The position numbers were made by a program, and so were the translations under genes. From positions 2,724,700-2,788,699 of the forward strand of contig NW_003314263.1 in the NCBI RefSeq assembly GCF_000143415.4: a DNA stretch of 64,000 nucleotides. The letters are read 5' to 3'. This DNA comes from Selaginella moellendorffii. Lineage: Eukaryota > Streptophyta > Lycopodiopsida > Selaginellales > Selaginellaceae. Within the stretch, counting starts at the first letter, position 1, and the number at the start of each line of letters is the position of its first letter. Below are positions 58,535 to 64,000 of this stretch, one piece after another. Below the pieces are notes generated by a model, which saw only the letters and a program-made list of their open reading frames with translations, was not told the origin of the DNA and searched no databases.

Positions 58535-58800
58535 GTTTGCTACGCTTGGGTTGCTTAATAGTATTCTTACTTCTTATTCAAATTGATCAAACAAAAGTTT
58601 ATAATTATAAACGTGTTTATAATTTATAAACACAAGATTATATCAACCATTAAGAATAAAAAATAATATACTAGAAAGTGTTTAAGAAAGTTTATAAATT
58701 ATAAATACAAGATTAATCTAAATAAATAACAACCGTTAGATGGTAAAATTTTCTCAAATATTCTAAATATATCACAGGTTTGCTTAAGCAAGCCAAATTT
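58535..58800. repeat. MITE-like element, copy B
   Basis: The left end (CTTGGGTTGCTTAA) and the inverse of the right end (TTTGGCTTGCTTAAG) form imperfect terminal inverted repeats of about 14 bases. The interior shares TTTATAATTATAAAC and AACAACCGTTAGATGGTA with copy A. It abuts the 3' end of the XRCC4-like gene. Confidence 0.65.
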
Positions 58801-59870
58801 GAGACATATATGAGTTTATAGTATTAGAACTATAAAAGCTTCCTTTTTCATGCTGGTATAATTCCGTAGCATCAATATCAGTTTGCTTCAAGCTCATTGC
58901 TGTGGATGGACTCTCCAGAGCAATGGGACTCTCGGGAACGATCTCTCGTTGCTTGAGTTTGGGGGAGATACTTTGTTGAGAGGGAGATGCCGCCATTCTA
59001 ATGGAGGATTGATCATCATCCTCTTCGTCACCACTGTCTTCTCTGTCGGTAGCCTCTTCTTCTTCGTCATCATCTCTGCTGCTTGATCGTCTAGACGGTG
59101 TTGGAACGGCCAATTGGAGCTCGCGAAGCTTGGCTTTTTGTGAATTGAGCAAGGCCACAAACTGGAGAGATGTGCTCCTCAATCACACAAGCCAAAGTTT
59201 ACAGGCGATCTTACTTTGCGAATGAGCTTCTCCTCGCATTGGTTCTTTTCTTGAACGACTCTCTTGTTTTGCTCCAGATATTTATCAACCTCGGCTTTCA
59301 AATAGTCTCGTCTTGTTCTTGAGCTCCTCCTGCGCTCTCAATCTAGACCTCGAAAGAATCTTCGTGTCTGCTTCTAGAACAAAGTCTAGAATCTGGCAAT
59401 TTATCGCCTTGGAATCCGATGAGTTTACCAGCTTCCATCGCGATTCCAACGTGGTTCCAGCTCTCTGAATCGTCCAAGACAACTATACAAGATCAAACGA
59501 GAGAGCCTTCGAGATAAAACAAGAATAAAGGCAGAAAGAAAGAAAGAAAAACAATCGCTTCTTACTTTTGCTTCATTGCTTGAGGTTATACACGGACGAA
59601 GCTTGGTGCTCGCTCAATCGGCTCCTCACGTCTCGGAGATAATCGGCCACGGATTGATCCCCCGGTCCTCGATCATGTCGCGAGATGCTACACAGAGCTC
59701 CAGAGCTGGAATGAGGGCCAAAGCCAAGCAAAGCAGAGATTTCACTTACGCCAACAGCTCCATGCCCCGATCGATCGTCCTGGAGACACAACCTCGCGCA
59801 AGTTACTTCTCCCTCAAATATACCTTTAGGGTAAGAATATCCTTCCAATTTAAAAAACGAAACTATATTG
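58784..59870 (-). pseudogene. XRCC4: XRCC4-like gene with three frame breaks
   Basis: XRCC4 scaffolds DNA ligase IV in non-homologous end joining. Minus-strand exons match plant XRCC4 in order: GDQSVADYLRDVRSRL...SSVY near 59600-59660, LSWTIQRAGTTLESRWK and ILDFVLEADTKILSR near 59350-59480, the coiled coil AEVDKYLEQNKRVVQEKN near 59230-59300, and FVALLNSQKAKLREL from 59161 followed by an acidic serine-rich tail. One-base frame changes are needed near 59659-59663 (a C/G run), near 59585 and near 59300. The N-terminal head is not clear. Either a pseudogene or three sequence errors. The tail runs into the MITE at 58.8 kb. Confidence 0.75.
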
Positions 59871-59929
59871 AAATTTTTGCGACCTTTTGCCTTTGATACT
59901 CGGAGCATAGCTCCAAAATTGCTATGAAT

Positions 59930-61265
59930 TTACTCCTTTCCATCGGCCTTCCTGAGAGAACCAAGCTGGACCGGAGCTTGAGTTCCCACAACCTTGGAGG
60001 AGCTGTAACCCGTAAGTAAGTCTTGAGATCCCTCGCCAATCTCCTTGTCAAGCTGCTCCTTAATCCACAAGTAAGTGATCCGCAGCCCATCTTTCAATCG
60101 CATCGAGGGAGCCCATCCGAGCTTCTCCTTGATCAAACTGTTCTCCGAGTTTCTCCCGCGAACTCCCTCCGGCCCAGGTATATGACGGATCGGGATTTGC
60201 TTGTTCTCAAATCCTAGTATGATCTCTGCCATCTCGTTCATGCTCACCATCTCGTCGCTTCCAATGTTGAGCGGTTCCCGGAAATCGGACTTTGTGAGTC
60301 GCAAGACGCCCTCCACGCACTCGTCGATGAAGGTGAACGATCGCGTCTGCATTCCATCGCCCCACATCTCAAACGAATCGGTGGAAGTCAGGGCCTTTCG
60401 ACAAAACGCAGCCGGAGCCTTCTCTCGTCCACCTGGTATTGAAACAATCTCAGTTACTCCCACTCAAGCTAAAGAAGAAAGAAGAAGATCTCAATCTATG
60501 AAGTCACCTTTCCAGGTCCCAAAGGGTCCATAGATGTTGTGGAATCGTCCAATGCGGCACTCGATCCCAAAATCCTTGGTGTAGTGCTTGCACAGCTCTT
60601 CAGTGCACAGCTTCTCCAGTCCATAGGCATCTTGGGGCTGCAAAGTGCAATTTTTTTTCAGATTCCCCGCAAAAGAAAAGAAGCTTTTTTTTTTCGTTTT
60701 CATACCTCTGCCGGCCATGCATCTGACTCCTTCAAACTCACGTTAGTCTCCAGCTGCTTAAACTCGGGGTAAATGCATGCACTGGACGCATAAAAAAATC
60801 TGGAAGCCAAGAAAGAGAGTGAGCTCCAAATCCTTGGGAAGAACAACTTAGAAACACCACAGGCTACCTTTTGACTCCATTGATCCGGGAGGCCTCGAGC
60901 ATGTTGAAACTGATCATGGTGTTGTTGAAGAGAATCACAGAGTGATTGGACTGGATGAATCCCATTCCGCCCATGTCGGCCGCGAGATTGAAGACGTGAT
61001 CCACGCCCCTTGTCACCGCCAGGCAATTCTCCATGACGCGCAGATCCACGAGATGGAATTCGTGGCAAAACATGTCCTCGCTCATGTGCTCGTTCTTCTT
61101 CCAGTCGGACGCGATCACGTAGTGTCCCTCCGCCTTGAGCCGCCGCGCTATGTGTGAGGCGATGAATCCTCCCGCGCCGGAGATGGAAATCCGGAGCTTG
61201 GCTTGCGGCCAATACGCCTCGCGCTCTAGCTCGGCTCCTACGGTGTAAGCTCCAAAGGACTCCAT
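59930..61265 (-). CDS. GME: GDP-mannose 3,5-epimerase
   Basis: A cytosolic enzyme converting GDP-D-mannose to GDP-L-galactose and GDP-L-gulose, the branch point of plant vitamin C and cell-wall sugar synthesis. Four exons (61265-60868, 60799-60706, 60637-60508, 60432-59930) give 374 residues (377 in Arabidopsis). The NAD-binding motif is GAGGFIASHIA. The catalytic cysteine is in SSACIYP, YGLEK holds the Tyr/Lys pair and GTWKGG the later lysine. The substrate block FRIGRFHNIYG-like and the C-terminal SMRLKDGLRITYLWIKEQ are present. The frame is complete, so it should be functional. Confidence 0.96.
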
Positions 61266-61440
61266 TACACACCTTTCTATCCTTTCGCTCTTCACAGCCC
61301 TACTTATGCTAATGCCGAAAGGAAAAATAGGAAAACTTTTCTTACCTTTTTCAAGGAAAAAAGGTAAAACTGAAAGTTTTTTCCACGATTTTATTTTTTT
61401 TTGTGGAAAAAAATACACCTTTAGGTAATGAGTTAGGACT
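61266..61440. other. GME upstream region / FHA-gene 3' flank
   Basis: T- and A-rich, no gene seen. The two minus-strand genes are separated by only 175 bases, so the GME promoter must lie here and possibly inside the FHA gene. Confidence 0.5.
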
Positions 61441-62226
61441 TCAAGTTACCAACGAATTTACTTTTCTTACGAGCTTTCTTCGCAGTTGGCCGTTCATCTC
61501 GAAAACCCCCACCTGTGAAAAACGAAAGGTAAAAACATTCCACGCAGATGGTAAATTTCAGGACCTCGATTAGGCAGCTAGAGCTCAGGATCGCGCGTCA
61601 GTGAAAACTACGTACAAAACCTTTCCCAGGTTTTTTAGATGGAAAATCCCATCTTCGTTTATCTTGATGCGCGCCTGCAAAAGCCATGAGAGATGCGACA
61701 GAAACTTGGAAACTACAAACCTGCTTTCTGGAAACTCTGTTTGCCGGGCCCTCCTGTGCGAGATCGACATCAATGACGTTTCCTTGCGTCCGTCTACCGA
61801 TCGAAACCTTGGGTGCAAAGTGTTAGCCAAGCGTGAAGCTGAAAAGCAGCCATTCTTGCAAACCTCGTTGGCCACCATGAGATACTTCAAGTGGTATCCG
61901 CAGAGCATGGCAATGGCGCCTTTACGAGTGAGGTACCGTTGCATCGCGGCGTTTACACTCTGCTCCAACCTTAGAATGGTCATTTGATGTTGTCCATAGA
62001 AACGCTTTGATTCTATGTAATACACACACAAGCCATGGATTGCGGAGTGTTCATTGTCACCTGGATCCAAGTCCATGTCTAGTATCTGCAGAACAGGATA
62101 ACGAAGAAGTTGTGAGTGTTCTAGATTACCATGGTCTCAACATCCGAGAAACGAACGATTTCATCGTCGCTTTCGACTTCCGGAGCCTGCCTGTCGTCTC
62201 GGTTCCGGGCTCTATCTTCACGTTTG
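61441..62226 (-). CDS. FHA-domain protein (EMB1967/microspherule-like), partial model
   Basis: Exons 62226-62130, 62085-61864, 61807-61721, 61674-61565 and 61512-61441 follow plant FHA proteins related to MCRS1: FSDVETM then ILDMDLDPGDN, MTILRLEQSVNAAMQRYL, KGAIAMLCGYHLKYLM, VSIGRRT...DVDLAQEG, VSRKQARIKINEDGIFHLKNLGK and CLIE. Such proteins bind phosphothreonine peptides and occur in chromatin complexes. The fourth exon is 110 bases, leaving one frame change between LYVVF and SSSCLIE. Alternatively an intron starts right after NLGK (GTTTTG donor), deleting the last strands of the domain. The 5' exons upstream of 62226 are not clear, so the start is unknown. Confidence 0.65.
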
Positions 62227-63328
62227 CTAGGACAAAAAACAAAGCAGAGAATCAACCGGACGAGAAGTCGGTTGGTCACGTTTTCGAACGAAAGCGTACC
62301 CGGAATCTCGAGAGAATCTCATTTATGATGGGAGAAAGATATATCTGTCCTTCCTACCAATCCAAGGAAAATTCAAGCTTTGATCGATCATTTATATATA
62401 CTGTTTGGGATGGATGTCGTGAATCCCACGAAGATAATCTCTATCCGATGATCCTGTACAGCTCAAGCGAGAATTTTTCTCTGTCTCTCTTTTCACTTCG
62501 TTTATGTGCCTATAGGTGATCGATCGTCTGGGCTGGCTAGCATCACCTGCGAATGAGAACAAAACTTTAGGAGCAAACCAGCAGGAAGAGAATTCTTACA
62601 TTGCAATCAAGCGCAAATCTTCGTGCCAGCATGATCGCATCGTTTCGCTCGCGCTCGGACTAGCATGTAAGTCAGGCCTCGCTTCACAAGCCAAAACATG
62701 GCGACAGGAGCGGCCTGTCCACCGCCTCTTGCTCCACAAAGCTGCAAAATGGAAGCTTTCGATCAATATCCTTGTTTTCGCTCAAAGAGTTCAAAAAGCT
62801 TACCTGCATGCCAGCAGCGTATTTCTCTTTGATCTTCGTTGTCAGTCATTTACGGAGCTTCATACGGAGTCTTTCAATCTCCAAAGCATGCAACGGTTGC
62901 TTTTCTACGTACTCGCCATTCTGCTGTACAATGACTACCTGAAAAAACGAAAAGCTTCGTTCCTTCATAAAAAAACGATCTTGTCATCACTAACATTAAA
63001 CTCTGTATCGCCCTTCTTTGCTAACGCTTCGACGAACAGGTAGCCCTCAAAGCACAGCTCTCACCCATACCCTTCGCTTCTCCACGTAGAGTTCCATACC
63101 TTTAAATCTTAGCGCCTTGAAGAATGCATCCAATAATTCTCCCACAGCCGCACTGCATACAAATCTGACGGGTCTCAAAGGTGGCGTGCCAAGGTGTCTG
63201 TGGGCGAGGGTTGTGCTCTCTCAGATGGTAAATATTCCATCTTGCAAGAGTCACTAATTTGTTATACCAAAACCCTAATAACAATTTTTTAGGGTTTAGA
63301 TGGTTTTTTAACCTAGGGTTTAGTGAGA
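62227..63328. other. Unresolved stretch between FHA gene and APC2
   Basis: Minus-strand pieces with protein-like composition lie near 62840-62930 (contains QQNGEYVEKQPL and ALEIERLRMKLRK) and 63000-63060 (FEGYLFVEALAKKGD). They suggest remnants or 5' exons of a minus-strand gene. I cannot join them in frame or name the family. Confidence 0.3.
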
Positions 63329-63957
63329 ATGGCCCAGCTTCGCGAGATCGCGCAGGCATGGAAGATCTACTGCGCGTCGGCTCTCGATTCTCCAATCCAG
63401 CAGCAACAGCAGCAGCAGCAGCGGCCCGGGCGGCGCAAGGGATCGGCGGGTTTCAAGGGGCAGGATGTCTCGAGGAGTCTTCGATTCCTGTGTGAGCGTG
63501 GCCTCGGTGAGGTCGTAATGCAGCATTTCATGGACGAGCTTGAGGTACTTGATGGAATTTCTAGCGGCATTTTGTGAGCTTGCCTCAGGTTTTGCTTCTC
63601 TAGAGATCACTCAAAGAGAATTACATTCCAGAGTTTTGGTCACATTTCACCGATTTTTTGAGCGTCAAGGAAAATTCTGATACTAAACAGGTTCGTCGTT
63701 CGTGGATTGCTGACTCTTGAAAATTTCTTTTTGTTTTTCTTTCCTCTTTGCGTTGCAGCTGAACGAGTGGATACATTTTTCACTACCTGTGGCACTCGAG
63801 AAACTATGCTCGAAGAAAGTTTCTCAAGAGGATGGTCTGAATGCGTTGATCAAAGCTTTGGAAACAAACGCAAGCGTAAATGGCTCTCAAATTCTTACGT
63901 CGCACCAGACAACGGTCACTGCGTTGCTTCTCACGACTTCACCTTCGTACTTCTCAG
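63329..63957 (+). CDS. APC2: Probable APC2 (anaphase-promoting complex subunit 2), 5' end
   Basis: Three exons are visible (63329-63544, 63604-63690, 63759-63957, then a GT donor), and the gene continues beyond the window. The N-terminus includes a CAG-encoded polyglutamine run (about residues 24-31). Then come FLCERGLGEVVMQHFMDELE, IPEFWSHF, LNEWIHFSLPVALEKL and TTVTALLLTTSPSYFSG, which fit the helical N-terminal region of plant APC2. The cullin-homology part would lie downstream, so the name rests on a limited stretch. The promoter lies in the 230 bases to the left. Confidence 0.6.
63398..63421 (+). repeat. CAG repeat encoding polyglutamine
   Basis: An eight-codon CAG/CAA run inside the first exon of the probable APC2 gene. 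Confidence 0.9.
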
Positions 63958-64000
63958 GTTTGTTAAGCATTGTCATTTGGACTGAGAAAAAGTTTTGCTT

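Noticed and set aside
29274-59870. Functional DNA-repair cluster of TDP2 and XRCC4
   Set aside because: They are 28 kb apart with many unrelated genes between, and plant genes of one pathway are rarely clustered. Coincidence is the simpler view.
62516-63043. Plus-strand 175-codon frame
   Set aside because: It has no recognisable motifs and lies opposite better, though incomplete, minus-strand pieces.
1-64000. CRISPR arrays, rRNA genes, tRNA genes
   Set aside because: No regularly spaced short repeats, no rRNA-like blocks and no foldable tRNA were seen. The window is a plant nuclear segment.

Overview
The window looks like nuclear DNA of a land plant with a compact genome, most probably a Selaginella-type lycophyte. 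Genes carry many GT-AG introns of about 40-100 bases, neighbouring genes lie 20-250 bases apart, plastid-targeted and auxin-transport genes are present, and gene islands are separated by AT-rich, repeat-laden stretches. The genus is inferred from this style; no search was run.

Layout. 1-5.5 kb: decayed Ty3/gypsy retroelement, a hexamer/dodecamer satellite and AT-rich repeats. 5.5-7.9 kb: intact LAS1 (ITS2 pre-rRNA processing, minus strand). 8.7-10.3 kb: unrecognised minus-strand exons. 10.4-11.4 kb: inverted, broken LAS1 copy. 11.6-14.6 kb: a BIR2-like LRR receptor (pseudo)kinase and a kinase-less LRR sibling. 15.6-18.6 kb: decayed gypsy element with recognisable LTRs and chromodomain remnant. 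19.9-28.3 kb: a patchwork of duplicated, partly inverted pieces of the LRR gene and of TDP2. 29.3-32.9 kb: a tight island of TDP2 (minus), plastid GNAT acetyltransferase and plastid ribosomal protein PSRP3/Ycf65. 33-38.4 kb: AT-rich repeats. 38.4-41.0 kb: AUX1/LAX auxin influx carrier. 41.2-42.8 kb: CRINKLY4-like receptor kinase pseudogene.

The most striking region is 43.4-55.6 kb. It holds four tandem plus-strand genes with a signal peptide, an EXORDIUM/Phi-1 domain, two CUB-like domains and one membrane span. Three of them also carry a cytoplasmic protein kinase-like domain that has lost the catalytic HRD and DFG aspartates. All four share the same three-exon structure with phase-1 introns at the domain borders, so the first CUB domain is a symmetric 1-1 exon. 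The first gene has lost its kinase and is followed 23 bases later by calmodulin-lysine N-methyltransferase. I do not know a described plant receptor family with this EXO-CUB-CUB-TM-pseudokinase architecture; it is the best candidate here for an undescribed system, perhaps sensing or scaffolding in the cell wall.

55.6-64 kb: RBM48 (minus, tail-to-tail with the last receptor), a repeat-rich gap, a frameshifted XRCC4-like gene with a MITE-like repeat at its 3' end, GDP-mannose 3,5-epimerase (minus), an FHA-domain gene with one frame problem (minus), and the 5' end of a probable APC2 gene (plus).
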